DNA of 64,000 bases, taken from the NCBI GenBank assembly GCA_910589415.1, contig OU342634.1, positions 2,604,001 through 2,668,000 of the forward strand. Direction: 5' to 3'. The notes under the pieces are model-generated. The model was not told the DNA's origin. It did not search any database and worked only from the letters and a program-made list of their open reading frames with translations. Origin of the DNA: Malachius bipustulatus. Its lineage: Eukaryota; Arthropoda; Insecta; Coleoptera; Melyridae. The translations under genes and the position numbers were made by a program. Below, piece after piece: positions 32,860-44,151 of the stretch (positions are counted from its first letter, which is position 1; every line of letters begins with the position of its first letter).

Positions 32860-33835
32860 CTACTTCACAATACATCTACTGGGTTTGTCATTGTGAATCC
32901 TGAATAATGATACAACAAAACAATAAAACAGGCCGCGGCGGAAACGTGTTTTTTTTAACCTCGGGGGGTAGGTTATCGGGCAAGTTTCACTTCTCCGACA
33001 TTGTGACTTATTGCACATTAGGAGCTGTCTGTAGAATTTTGTTGTAAAGGAATTTGTTAGAAAATGTTTGATGGGTGATGATGCCCCAGTGTCTCTCCCC
33101 CCGAGTCGTCGGCGCCCCATGGCAAAAATACAAAAATAATATTTGTAAATTACGCGACTGCAACTGCTAAGTAATTTTGTAGAATAGGCCATTTGCTCTG
33201 AGTGAGCAGCTGTAATTAAACAAATAAGTTCAGACTCTCCGGTATCATCACCAAAACACTTCCTTGCAAGAATGCTGGGGAGTTTTGATGGACTAGCTGG
33301 AATTCTAATAAAAATCCACCAGATTTCAAGACGTTGCTATAAATCCGACAACGCTCGAACGACAGGTAACTGAGCATTCCCCACTACCGTTTTACCTGAG
33401 CTGCCGCACCAATGCCGATTGCCGAGTCGGCTGGGCTGGGAGAACCGGAGAACAGTCAAGAAGATTGTCGCGGAATAACCTCCATACGGGTCAGAGTTTG
33501 CCAGGGGAAGCGAGGAAGCGACAGCAAGAACGAAGCAACGGTTCCTGTATTGCTCTTGTGCGGTCATCAGTCTACGCAAGGTCCCCGCTAGAACAACAGG
33601 TATTGCTGTCGCACGGTACATTCCTGCAACGGTAGTTCAATTAGTACAGCACCAGCACAGGCTTTCCAAGGAAACGCGATCGTGTGTGGGATTAAATATG
33701 CAGAGACCATAATATTACAGCATTTAGTGCAAATATGTGACGTTTAGGTTTGGTGTGTTTAGTGGCCCTTACCATTGGATTTAACTTGGAATTCGAGTTG
33801 TTCCAGTGACTAGCATTAGTTAAGTAGTAGTGAAG
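32860..33835 (+). promoter_or_regulatory. ovo: Less A+T-rich leader, probable ovo promoter/5' UTR region
   Basis: Immediately upstream of the ovo start codon the sequence becomes markedly richer in G+C, with CG dinucleotides (33090-33120, 33330-33680), unlike the TE-filled surroundings, and free of recognisable repeats. This fits the conserved promoter and 5' UTR of a developmental gene. I cannot place the transcription start: no convincing TATA box, and initiator candidates are too weak. Minus-strand frames here (32860-33192, 33337-33621) show no known domain. Confidence 0.45.
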
Positions 33836-33983
33836 ATGCCGAAAATATTCTTGATAAAGAACCGTCTGCATCAACAGCAGCAGAGGCTCCTCGAAGCACA
33901 GGGAGTTTCGACAGCCAAGAGTAATGATCTTGGATTGGGAGACCCTCAGCCGTTGTCGCTGATTGTCCATAAAAAGCAAGAAG
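33836..33983 (+). CDS. ovo: ovo/shavenbaby transcription factor, first coding exon
   Basis: ATG 33836 encodes 49 residues plus one base. The N-terminus MPKIFLIKNRLHQQQQRLLE matches, from memory, the start of Drosophila Ovo/Shavenbaby, and DPQPLSLIVHKK near the end parallels its QPLSL segment. Ovo is a nuclear C2H2 zinc-finger factor for epidermal and germline differentiation. In flies, the first 31 or so residues of Shavenbaby form the degron through which Ubr3 and Pri/Tal peptides trigger partial proteasome processing, and that part is well conserved here. The start resembles a SNAG repression motif. The exon ends AAG and the intron begins GTGAGT at 33984 (phase 1). The next ATG-proximal base context (GAAGATGC) suits initiation, and the GTG-codon extension upstream is not needed. 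The zinc-finger exons are not in this window as far as I can see. Confidence 0.88.
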
Positions 33984-34160
33984 GTGAGTTTTTTTTTAGT
34001 GTTTACATAAATCACATATTAAATATTTTGAAATAACAGACCTGACATTGGGAGACCTACTAGTTACCTACTAGTTTAGTTACATAAAAAATATTTTAGT
34101 GACTTAAACTCACTATTTTCAAAACATATCTTCAAATTGTATCGGGTTGTAATATACTTA

Positions 34161-35111
34161 CCGGGTGTATCAGAGATGTTGGGGAAATAAGTTTCAGCTC
34201 AAAATGACGTTTCGTTTCAAAGATACAGGGTGCCAAACTTAAAAAAAATAGAAAAGTTTTTGGTTACTTAACTTGTTGCCTACTTAACTCGTGTAAATTT
34301 ACACTGATTTTGATGAAACTCGGCATGAACAATAAGCAAACAGAGCTCTTTAATTTGGGTATTTCAGATTTTGTAAATGTCTTCCAGTGGCATATAGATA
34401 GTCAGGATTGGAGCCACTTTTCCCTCCCCATATTTTACGCCACTGACTTTATTGCAAATACAAAAGAATTGTGCAATAGCCCAAGCAGTTTAGAATAAAA
34501 AACTATCCTTTAGGTTTTTTCATATGCCGCACCATTTTTGAGATATTTCAAGTTTTCTCAGGTAATGTTGGGCAATTTACATTGAAAATAATTATTGATT
34601 ATTTTAATGATAAGTTGCATTGCCTGAGAAAACTTCAAATATCTCTTAAATAGTGCGTCGTATAGGAAAAGCTAAAGAATACTTTTTTGTTCTAAAATTC
34701 ATTGGTTAATAAACAATGTTTTTGTATTTGCAATAAAGTCAGTGGCGTGAAAGGCAGGGAGAAAAAAGTGGATCCAACCCTGAATATTAGATTAGTGACA
34801 TTTCTTGAGGAAACTTCAAGTAGGTATCTCAAAAACGGTGCGCGGCATAAAAAAAATTTTTTGTTCTAAAATGTATGAGTAATCTAATAACGGTTCTGTT
34901 ATTGGAAAAAAGTTAGTGGTGTAAAAGATAATGAGGGAAAAGAGGGGAAAAAGAAAAAAACCCGAATATCTACGCCACTGGAAGACATCCAAAGTTCGAC
35001 ACCCTGTATCTTTTAAACGAAACGTCATTTTGGCTGAAACTTATTTTTTAACTCACATTTATGAGAGGACCCACCCCTTCAAGTTTAGCCCAACATCTCT
35101 GATACATCCTG
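34161..35111. mobile_element. 951-bp foldback element in ovo intron 1
   Basis: Ends C(C/A)GG(G/A)TGTATCAGAGATGTT (left 34161; right, inverted, ending 35111) flanked by TA at 34159-34160 and 35112-35113. The arms contain AAATGACGTTTCGTTT/AAACGAAACGTCATTT and an inner ACAGGGTG/CACCCTGT pair (34226 and 34998). Inside are further inverted strings TTACGCCACTGACTTTATTG / CAATAAAGTCAGTGGCGT (34431 and 34727) and TTTCTCAGG/CCTGAGAAA, with a third diverged partial copy toward 34970. It lies only 178 bp after the ovo splice donor. Confidence 0.82.
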
Positions 35112-35115
35112 TATA

Positions 35116-36785
35116 TCTCTACAGGAGAATGCCAGTTTTTTGAACCTGGCAATTAAACCAAATCATATCACGAATTGATAAACCTGGTGAGGTGTAAACA
35201 TTTTTTGAAAATGTAAAAATAAAACAAGTTACCCAGATAAGTGGTTAAAGTAATTACGAGATAAGTTTATTATAGATATAATACGTTTATTTCTAAAAAT
35301 GTTAATATGTCTCTTACATTTGGGTTATTTTCAATTATTCATAGGTCGTAAACCAAATAGTTTAGAGAACTGATAACAGCACACTCAGGACAGTACACCT
35401 ATGAACATGAAAATTATCACAAGCTACCACAAAAATAGACGGTCGATGTCTCAGCAATTATGTTTTATTTCACAATAACACCTTTTTAAACAAGTGGAAA
35501 TAATAGGTAGGTAATCATTAATTAGTGAAATGTATAATTTTGATTTTATGGAAATAAGAAGGATTTTTATACCTTACATTAGTTACATTTTATAATTTAC
35601 ACTATAGTTTTGTCCGAGCGGTTTAGTCCAATTAAAATTAGAGAGTATTTGCAACGAGCTTTGCAAAATAATGAATAAAACTAAAAAGATTCTGATAGCC
35701 ACATTTTTATGAACCATAGGCGGCGTTAAAAAAATTACAAATATTTTATAATAGATTTTACTGAAATTCAACAATTTTATTGCGCGTCTGGTAGCCACAT
35801 TTTTATATGAAATTTAACAGTTTTATTGCCAGATTATGAACTTGGTAGACGAATAATTTCGTACTCAACATGACAATTAAAGATTACTCGTACTCATAAA
35901 CACATATTAGAATATTTATTGCGACAGTGATCAATTATTATAAAGATATTTTGGGATTATGTAGGTAGGTACTGTCTAAGGGGAGGTGAAAGTATTTTAT
36001 TTTTCAAAGCTTTCGATATTTATTCAATATCTTCATCCGTGTTTGAATTTAGAATTTCATATGTACTTGGTGAAATTAATTTAATTTTCTTAATAGGTAC
36101 TTGAATAAGATAAAGTTGATTTCTACGAAATGCAGAAGGAAAATTTCAATTCGTAGTCAACATGACAAAATGACAAGTTATATTTTTGTTAAATAGGTAG
36201 ACAAACTGATTATCGGGATGTAGTTTATTTTCTAACAAAACATTATTTTATACTTTTTTTATAATTTTATTTATATCCGATAATAATAACATCTTCCCTC
36301 AAGTTCGTAGGAACAAGGAATTTAATATTTCTTTTAGCATTTCTTTTAAATATATAATAGGTGTATCTTTTTATTGGTATGGACTTAAATTAAAAATCCC
36401 TAAAATTATAATAATTTTGGAACACCCATAAAATTTGAGTAAACTTTGTACCCGGTATAAAAGTGAGGAACCCACATTAGATAGACAAGACTGACCACTA
36501 GCCTCCCTTCTCAGGTATTTTATACAACAGGTATCATCATTGTAACCCTTCCTTCGCTCGATCACAAAAAAAAATTTTGATTAATCAGGCCAAAAAGAAA
36601 ACTAAAAAAAATAAGCGAAAGGAAGGTGTCTCTCCCTCTGATCCCATCCAGGTACCTTCAAATTTGTTTGTACCCAAAGTAGGACAGAGGGTGTAAAAAT
36701 TAAAAAAAAAAAAAATGATGATGAAACTACAAATTTGTCGACATGATCGTCTAAATAAATAAAAAATTATAAGATTCAAAATTTA
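35116..36785. other. Presumed intronic sequence, no recognisable gene
   Basis: A+T-rich. Minus-strand frames at 35583-35798, 36371-36565 and 36585-36779 show no domain. A string before 36785 belongs to the repeat described next. Confidence 0.4.
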
Positions 36786-36885
36786 CATAACTGACCTGCC
36801 CTACGTTGTGTCTTTTTATTATTCAGGCCATACAGATACTAAAAATAAAACTCACATAAAAAATTTAACAATTTATTGGACTTCT
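36786..36885 (-). repeat. Repeat shared with 61120-61210, LTR-retroelement-like border
   Basis: CCTGCCCTACGTTGTGTCTTTTT, then TTCAGGCC and a diverged stretch ending ATTTAACAATTTATTGGA, is echoed at 61120-61210 (CCTGCCATACGTTGTGTTC..., AATTTAACAATAACAATTTT). On the minus strand this reads ...ACACAACGTAGGGCAGG, similar in layout to an LTR end followed by a primer-binding site. Only homology between the two loci is certain; the LTR reading is an inference. Confidence 0.45.
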
Positions 36886-36889
36886 CCAA

Positions 36890-38635
36890 TTAAAAACATA
36901 AAACTTCCCAGCTAACGGTATATTGTATTGTGAGGACAAAAGAAAATTTATCTTGGATTTCTCTCTTATCATCTACATACTAGCAACATTTCTTAAAAAT
37001 AGAACAATAGTAAACTAAAAAAATGTTGATCTCGTTGATCAACAAATTACCTTCATTAGGTACTTGACAAAAAAATTCACATTCTTAACACTAACTAAAT
37101 TTGGCCAATTAATTCTCCCTGATAATTAATTTAGATTAAGATTAAATACTAAATTGAACATTTTTACTCACTAGCTAAAACTAACAACATTGGGGAAGTA
37201 TTTCCCAATTATTAAAATAATAAAAATTCCCATCTTGATAAAGTCAATAACGCAATCTGATGAAGTTACTTCCTCTCTTTTTAGAGAGAAAATTCAAGGT
37301 AAAATAAATGAAACAAAAGAATTTACAAGGTACCTTGGAAGTTCCAATCATTTCTTGATGAAACGTGACTGCAACAGAAAGATCCAAAAGAAATGAGATA
37401 GACTGTGATGTCTACTCCCTCTCCAGTTGGCTAGGTCCGGCTTTGTCTGTAGAACGCCATTACTTCCAAAAAGAATTATGCTCTTCTACCCAGTGCTTGA
37501 AAATGGGATATTTCTCAACGGAGACCACCATCAGCACATTTTGGAAATAAAATAAACGACTAAACGATAGATCTTATTATAGATCCACCCCTAAGGAGGG
37601 ACCCTGCAACGAGAACAAATTATAAACACCTAAAATTCTACTAATCGCCATCTTTAATTTTCTTTACCAAAAGAACTCCTTCGTCCTTTCAGGTTACTTG
37701 AAACTACATCTCCACACTCACATAGATGAAATTGATTTCTCCTGATTTAGGAAATAACAAGAACATTAGTTTTTACTAAAATAGAACCAAACAAACTCCA
37801 TACCTGAATTTTCCAGCAAGAACAATACAACACTATAGACAACAAATTGCTCCACTCACATCTTCACCTCATCATGGTTTTCGACAGAGAGAGCGACTAT
37901 CCGCGTCCGACCATCTTCCCTGTCCTCGACCCCTTTGTTAATCGATCTCCCCGCGCAAGACCAGCCGTCTACTACCTCGGTCGGTCACTTCACCGAGTGG
38001 CAGTTGACAAGACTCTGACTGACAGACTCATAACTCGATCCCGTTACTATACCTCAAACTATAGAACTTGCGGAGGGCATCAAACTAAAGAAACGCCATC
38101 TTGGAAGTCCTTGATGCGTAAATCCATTCGGGATAACTACGGAAAAGCGCACGCTACATCATCATCATAATAGCAGGGTCCAGTTTAGGTGATGAACCTG
38201 TTTAGAGCAAGCAAACATAACCGTAAATAATACGCAAACAGGAAGAGTAGGTAAATAAAAATATATAACAGTCTTTTTGACCTGCAACATTTTATAAGGA
38301 CACAAACAGCGCACACTAATAGCCTTGTATGTCAACTGCTAAAGTGGAATTCCCAATCCCAAGAAAATTCCAGGTATTATTGAAAAGGTATTTTAAAATA
38401 TATGCATGGAAGTCGGACAAAAGATTTCGATAAAATCAACTCAAAATCATAAATCATACATTACTAAATTTAACTTTTTGTTCTTATCATTAATATTTAT
38501 ATATTTTTTTTAATTTAAAGTAACTTCAACTCGAGTTTTAACTGCTGCACCGAATTTGTTTAATGTAATAATAAAATGCACTAAACTTATACATTGTATC
38601 ACATGCATGATTCACATCATGCTAACGTAAAATCA
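36890..38635. other. Presumed intron or retroelement debris; one unassigned open frame
   Basis: 37847-38170 (+) holds a 107-codon frame (MVFDRESDYPRPTIFPVLDP..., ending in serines) in a segment less A+T-rich than its flanks (37840-38170). I recognise no domain; because it sits beside the LTR-like repeat it may be part of that element. Nothing else is supported. Confidence 0.35.
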
Positions 38636-38639
38636 GACG

Positions 38640-38712
38640 TTTCTAAATTACATTTTTTGCATTGTTGTATGTGGTCAAGTACTAGTAATCAACTTACTTA
38701 TATTTTTTTTTT
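38640..38712 (+). repeat. 73-bp donor segment, exact copy at 38957-39029
   Basis: 73 bases (beginning TTTCTAAATTACATTTTTTG) occur identically at 38957-39029, 317 bp downstream, in the same orientation. The flanks are unrelated. See the palindrome at 38911-39059. Confidence 0.9.
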
Positions 38713-38910
38713 GCTGTTACATTTTTTTCTTGTTTACAATTTAAAGCTCTAAATATTAAATTAAAATTTTATACATTTCTTATAATCTGTTTACTTGTTT
38801 GTAGCATCCCTAATTTTCCGACTTGTTCCAATGAGTTCCAATTTAATACCAGTTTCTCTAAGTAATTAGATAGGTATTACTCGTATTACCTATGCATTAC
38901 TCCAAAAAGT

Positions 38911-39059
38911 ATGATTGATGGTAAATTAAACACTAATGTTTTAAAAAATTCTACTATTTCTAAATTACATTTTTTGCATTGTTGTATGTGGTCAAGTACT
39001 AGTAATCAACTTACTTATATTTTTTTTTTAACATTAGTGTTTTATTTACCATCAATCAT
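38911..39059. repeat. Palindrome with copied filler in its loop, Penelope-end related
   Basis: Arms 38911-38940 and 39030-39059 pair with one mismatch (ATGATTGATGGTAAATTAAA... / ...TTTATTTACCATCAATCAT). The loop consists of TTAAAAAATTCTACTA plus the exact 73-bp copy of 38640-38712. The arm and the sequence to about 39115 (ATGCAGAGATTCTAC..., GGTTGAAAACATAAATT) match the Penelope-adjacent sequence at 18040-18130 in inverted orientation. Confidence 0.8.
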
Positions 39060-39119
39060 TATGCAGAGATTCTACAAAGTAGCAGGGGTTGAAAACATAA
39101 ATTCTAAAAAGTATATTTT

Positions 39120-40438
39120 TTAAATATTTTTTCTTTTGGTAAAATTATTTATTTGGATCAAATTAGTTTCAAAAATTGTAACACTATGCGGTTCTATGAG
39201 ACGATTCTTTAGCAATAATAATAATAAGTACGTAATTCATTTTAATATAATGATTAATGATTAGCTAGCTTAACTATAAGCTATAATACGTAAATGAACA
39301 GTGAAATGATTAATGAACTCGTCAATATACGTAATCTGGTGAGAACTGAGATTTCAAGATTCCATAAATTGTTTCGTTAATCTATATTTGACACTAAATT
39401 TCCAACCAATCGTTTCGCGGGTCACTACTTGGATATATTGTTATGGACTATGGACTTGAATTTCGTTTTCTAATTTCTTAAATTATTATCTACTTCAAGA
39501 TTAGAAAAATGTTCACAAAAAAATTATAAAAAGTATCAAAAAAAAAAAAAACAGCCTGGGTATTAGGCAATGAAAGAGTGAGACGGGTCAGGTAAGGTCA
39601 GGTTATAGTCAGGTCAGAAGATCTTCCTTAAAAAAAATACAAAATATGCCGCAGGGTTTTTAGCCTCAAATGAGTCATGTCGCGAGGCACTTTTTGAGAT
39701 AGTTCAGTTTGCGAAGTGACTTATTCCAATGTTAGTAATAGCCTCTCGACGTACGTTACAAAAGTTATTATGACCTGCCGTCAGTCGTTTTTTTTTTGTG
39801 CTCACTCTTTATTAAATTGTTTTATAGTCAATGCGCAATAATAATAATTTAATAAGATTTTTTTATTATCACATATTATCGGTCAGTATCACCCATACAA
39901 GACGATAAGTTGCAGACGTAACACTGGCATGCAGCTTTTCAGGAAAATATTTCACCTTTCCCAAAATTGCTCACTTTGCAAGAAAAACATTTCCCTTAAC
40001 GCAATTTCTACAAAGTTATTAATGTTGTAATTTTAATTAAATAAAGAAATTGAGATTCAATTTTTATTTCAATTTTCACGTCGTTTACAATTTATGAAAA
40101 TTGGAATTTTCAACTGGTTAATAAATTATGTCATAAACTGTAAGGCATACATGCAGAAACCGAAAGAGAAACCTACATGGATCAGAATTTATAATAAAGA
40201 ATTCAAAAATGCAAAAAATATTCTACCATTTTACCATTTATAATAAAAAAGGTCATATTTTTGGCCCTTGCTGTACCTATAGGTATATCTTTACTGGCGA
40301 AGGGGTGTCATCACTGACGATCGTATCTGCAACTTGTTTTTATCTCCCTAGCCAATTTTCAATAAAATCGGTGACCTGTATATGAGTATTATTCCATACG
40401 CCATATTGTGTGCCCTAATTTCATTAATGGGGAGAATA
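39120..40438. other. No recognisable gene
   Basis: A+T-rich, presumed intron. Repeated GGTCAGGT strings near 39583-39617. No coding domain. Confidence 0.4.
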
Positions 40439-40441
40439 ATA

Positions 40442-42325
40442 CAGGATGTCCAGGTATAAGTGTAAAAACCACACGTGGTGAGTAAAAAATCTTAATACAA
40501 TAATGCTCTACCATACTTCAGAGACCATCAGGAGCCACTAGAAGAAATTTATATCTGGCAACACTGAATCACACAGGTATCATGTAACCACATGTCACTA
40601 ATCAGAACGCAAGGAAATCGTTATGTCAAATTGACGTTAATAATTAAATGATTAAAATACAGGGTTGTACTTAAATGTATTATTATTTTAACAAGGTATT
40701 GTTGATCTTGTTATCACCAATGTGGGGATTATTTGCCAAAGACTAAGGCTAACCGAGGATTACAACATCTGTTCAAATTGACTCCCATTTGCTTGTAAAC
40801 ATAGATTAAGTCTTCTTGGTATTGCATTTTGAACTGCTCTCAACATCTCTGGTGTGATCAATTGCACCGCAGCCAATATTATATTCCTTACATCTTCATT
40901 ATTTACCGGCGGAGTGATATAAACTTTTTCTTTCAAGAACCCCCATGCAAAAAAATCCAATGGATTATGGTCCGAGGATCTTGCAGGCCATAAGATTGGG
41001 CCATTACGACCAATTCACCTATTTTCAAAGTGTTGGATTAGCCACTCTCTGACAATTCGTGAATTGTGTGCGGGAGCACCATCATGCATGTAGTACCTAC
41101 ATATTATGCCGGGCTCCCAAAGGCACAATGTCCAACATTTCTTCGAGGAGGTTTATGTACGCTTCTGCATTCAGTCTAGCGGGTAGAAAAATAGGTCCAA
41201 TTACTCGTAAATTGAGAATTCTCAACCAAACATTAACCGAAAACCTCCGTTGATATCCAAATTCACGGTATTGACTGGGATTTTCATCTGCCCAGTTGTG
41301 AATTATGGCAATTCAAAATGCCATCTCTAGTAAAGGTACATTCATCGCTCCACAAGACTTGTCGTGTAAAATTTGGTTCACGATTCAGGATATTTATCAT
41401 GGTATTGCAGTAGTTGATCCTGCAATAGTCATCGTTTTCATATAATGCTTGCACTTTTCTCAGGTGGTATGGCCTCAAAAGGTTTCCCTTTTGCTAGGTG
41501 CAATTTCCCTAGTGCTACTGGACGGATCTTCATGGATGGCATCCAAAATTGCTTCCTCCAATTCAACAGTACGCCGGTTTTTCTCTCTACCAGAATTTAA
41601 ATGTTGCGGGAGAAGCATACCGGTCTCACGGAGACGAATATCCTATCTTCTGATGGTATTAGCGCAAAGCTGGCGCCGATTGGGGAACCTTCTGCCATAC
41701 TCCTCGGCCGTTTCATTAGTGCAAAAACCATACACAAAATACATAATATCAGCATTATATTCAATTATACTGAAATCCATAATTATTATACTTCAATGAA
41801 ACGCGTGAGCAATAAGAAACCGAAAAACAAGAACGATACAAGAACACAAACGATAATAACGATAAGAAAACGATAACACAAGAATAATTATTATAAAAAC
41901 AGTAATATGATAACGATTTACAGATAAATTACGGATTTATGAAAGTGCGATACTGATTACAGTCAAAATCTGACAATTCGCGTGATCATTCAAACTTAAC
42001 AAAATTTTCTGTGAAATTTGGCAGTGTTGACAAATGTAAAATTAAAAAAAGCACTTTAAGAAATGTTCAAAAAGTTAATAATTGCACTGTTACGAAAATT
42101 AAATGAAATAAGACTTTGCAAAAGTCTTTTAAAATGTTAACCGTAACTGCAAAAGGAAATAGAAGTTCAATAATATGCATATTTGTGACCGAGAATTTCT
42201 AACTTTGATGACCTCCTGTGGCACCGTGAAGACGTTTAGAGCATTATTGTATTAAGATTTTCTACTCAAAATAGTCCAAGGAAGGTCGCCACGTGTAGCT
42301 TTTACACTCATACCTGGACACCCTG
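40442..42325 (-). mobile_element. Tc1/mariner-type element with DD41D-spaced transposase
   Basis: 1884 bp. Terminal inverted repeats start CAGG(A/G)TGTCCAGGTAT and extend for about 30 bp with few mismatches, with a subterminal inverted part (ATTTTTTACTCA / TCTTAATACAATAATGCTCTA at the left and its complement near 42235-42265). TA duplications at 40440-40441 and 42326-42327. It contains a decayed transposase on the minus strand. The family is most likely the DD41D (rosa-like) group, judged from the catalytic spacing. Confidence 0.88.
40760..41780 (-). pseudogene. Tc1/mariner transposase, degenerate (DD41D spacing)
   Basis: Starts at the ATG ending at 41780 (MDFSIIEYNADIMYFVYGFC) with an N-terminal helix-turn-helix-like part broken by a stop. 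The catalytic core reads VLWSDECTFTRDG (first Asp, frame 41284-41478), then, after frame changes, YRRFSV-like sequence and YYMHDGAPAHNSRIVREWL (second Asp, near 41085), ending PARSSDHNPLDFFAWGFLKE (third Asp, near 40950). Counting the single in-frame TGA as one residue, 41 residues separate the second and third Asp. The C-terminus LNLCLQANGSQFEQML ends at 40760. The enzyme would cut at the element's TIRs and reinsert at TA; this copy has several frameshifts and stops and cannot be active. Confidence 0.85.
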
Positions 42326-42329
42326 TATA

Positions 42330-43295
42330 AAAGTCATCGTGCAATAGTATTTTTCAAGAGTATTCTCAGTTTTATTTTTATAGATTAGGATTGCAATGCA
42401 ATTATCACTTTTTACTTACCGATTCACACACCTATATATTTGCAATTTAACTCATTACTATTTTCACTGCGTTATTATATGCAGCTTGACCTTTATTAAT
42501 GCATCACCTAGTCAGTTCGCTTGAAATATTACGTGCTTACAGCATTTTACATGGTATGGTACCTATGTCCAATCTGATTGTCTACGTTTTATTTAAATTA
42601 AAGGGAAGTAATTAGGGTAAATTAGAACATTGTAGCTCTTGAGGTAGGTACTGCTTATTTGGACACAACAAAAAAAGTAAAAAGTTATCTACATAATAAT
42701 GTGTTATTCTTATTACTGATACACACCGATGATGATGATCAATAAATTCTTTATAGAAGTTTTATTTTCGTTTATTGTTTATTTCAACAACAGATATCAG
42801 CTATCTAATACTTTAACTGCTTGAAAACTGATTTATATTATGTATTATTAAACCAAAATCATATTAAATATATACTGAATGCTCTTAAAATGACATCAAC
42901 ACGTGCTTGACTATCATTATTCATTACCATACTTTACATATTATATGTACTCGTAATAGCGTCATGCTGTAATGATTATAAAAAATAATTGTTAATTTAA
43001 CATATATCAAAGGAGAACTAACACGTGTCACTCGAAGTTATAGTCTGAAAGTTTAAGTTTACCTATGTAACTTTATGAAATAAATGATATTTTAAATATT
43101 GACAATAATAATTTTTTATTCGTTTATTATAAGGTGGGTAAATTACTTTTCCACCATCGACTCCATTTGATTACTTCCGACCTCGCTTCCGACGTCTGTT
43201 TCCAAAAGAGTAGTTGTGTTAATTACAAATAACTCGACTGTAAGTAATTTATTAATTTTGGAAATTTTAAATTTTTCTATACCTATGTAGCTAGA
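42330..43295. other. Presumed intron, no recognisable gene
   Basis: Very A+T-rich; no repeat pair or domain seen. Confidence 0.4.
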
Positions 43296-43299
43296 AAAA

Positions 43300-43380
43300 A
43301 AGCTTTTCGACTAGCTCGGGAATCGAACATCGAACTTTTGGATCATGGGAACACGTCTTAATCACTAGGCTATCGATCCC
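43300..43380 (-). repeat. tRNA-derived SINE head
   Basis: On the minus strand, GGGATCGATAGCCTAGTGAT begins a tRNA-like stretch with an A box (TAGCCTAGTGATTAAGACG) about 8 nt in and a B box (GTTCGATTCCC) about 35 nt further. No closing acceptor stem: the sequence runs on into GAGCTAGTCGAAAAGC and a T run. This is the pol III promoter head of a SINE and not a tRNA gene. Confidence 0.65.
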
Positions 43381-43384
43381 TTGA

Positions 43385-44149
43385 TATTATATTGTATGCT
43401 TATTAGTCAACATGAACATAACTGAACATGAAGGAAAGTTTATGGGCATAAAAATTCAACGTCAAAATTAATCGAACTTATTAACAAGTCGATGTTATTT
43501 AATTAAAATATTAAATTCATTTCAGATTCATTTTGCGCAAAAAACGTCAATACATAGGTATTGCATAATTATTTATTCAACGGTGAGGGTCAAAAGAAAC
43601 TCAACAATTCGATGTATTTTCAAATTTTGAATTTTAAGATACCTAAAATCAAAAACAGGTCATCATTTTTCAAAAAAAATTTAAATTTTAAGTCGTTCTC
43701 TATTGACGTAGGTACCTAATATTTTTTTGTCAATTATTATATTCTCGATTCTCGATTTTATTAAACATAAAGTTGACGTTTAGGGACTCTACAACAACGC
43801 AAGCTGAATATTGACAGTAAGCAGTAGTTTGAATCTGACAGAATACGTATGACAGAATAGGGCGGTAAAGTTAAACAATTGACATTTTAACGATTAAATA
43901 ATGGAATCATTGTTCAATTGACCTGACACTATTATTCGATACGGCACTATAGTAATGCATGCCATTAATTAGACTAATAATAATTGATTTGTTATCTAAT
44001 AGATAAAGTTTCTTAGCTAACGCATCATTGAAATCTCTTTTATAACAAGAACAAGCTTACCTCAGAGTTATTTATATTTTGTTAAAGAATTTTAGAAATT
44101 ATTTTAAAAGTGTGTTTAAATGTTCTCTAAATGTCTATATTTATTATTA
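43385..44149. other. Presumed intron, no recognisable gene
   Basis: A+T-rich; nothing supported. Confidence 0.35.
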
Positions 44150-44151
44150 TA

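Noticed and set aside
33337..33621. 94-codon minus-strand frame upstream of ovo, and 32860-33192
   Set aside because: No domain; they lie in the G+C-richer ovo leader where open frames arise easily.
43300..43380. tRNA gene on the minus strand
   Set aside because: A and B boxes are present but no acceptor stem closes; the sequence continues as a SINE body.
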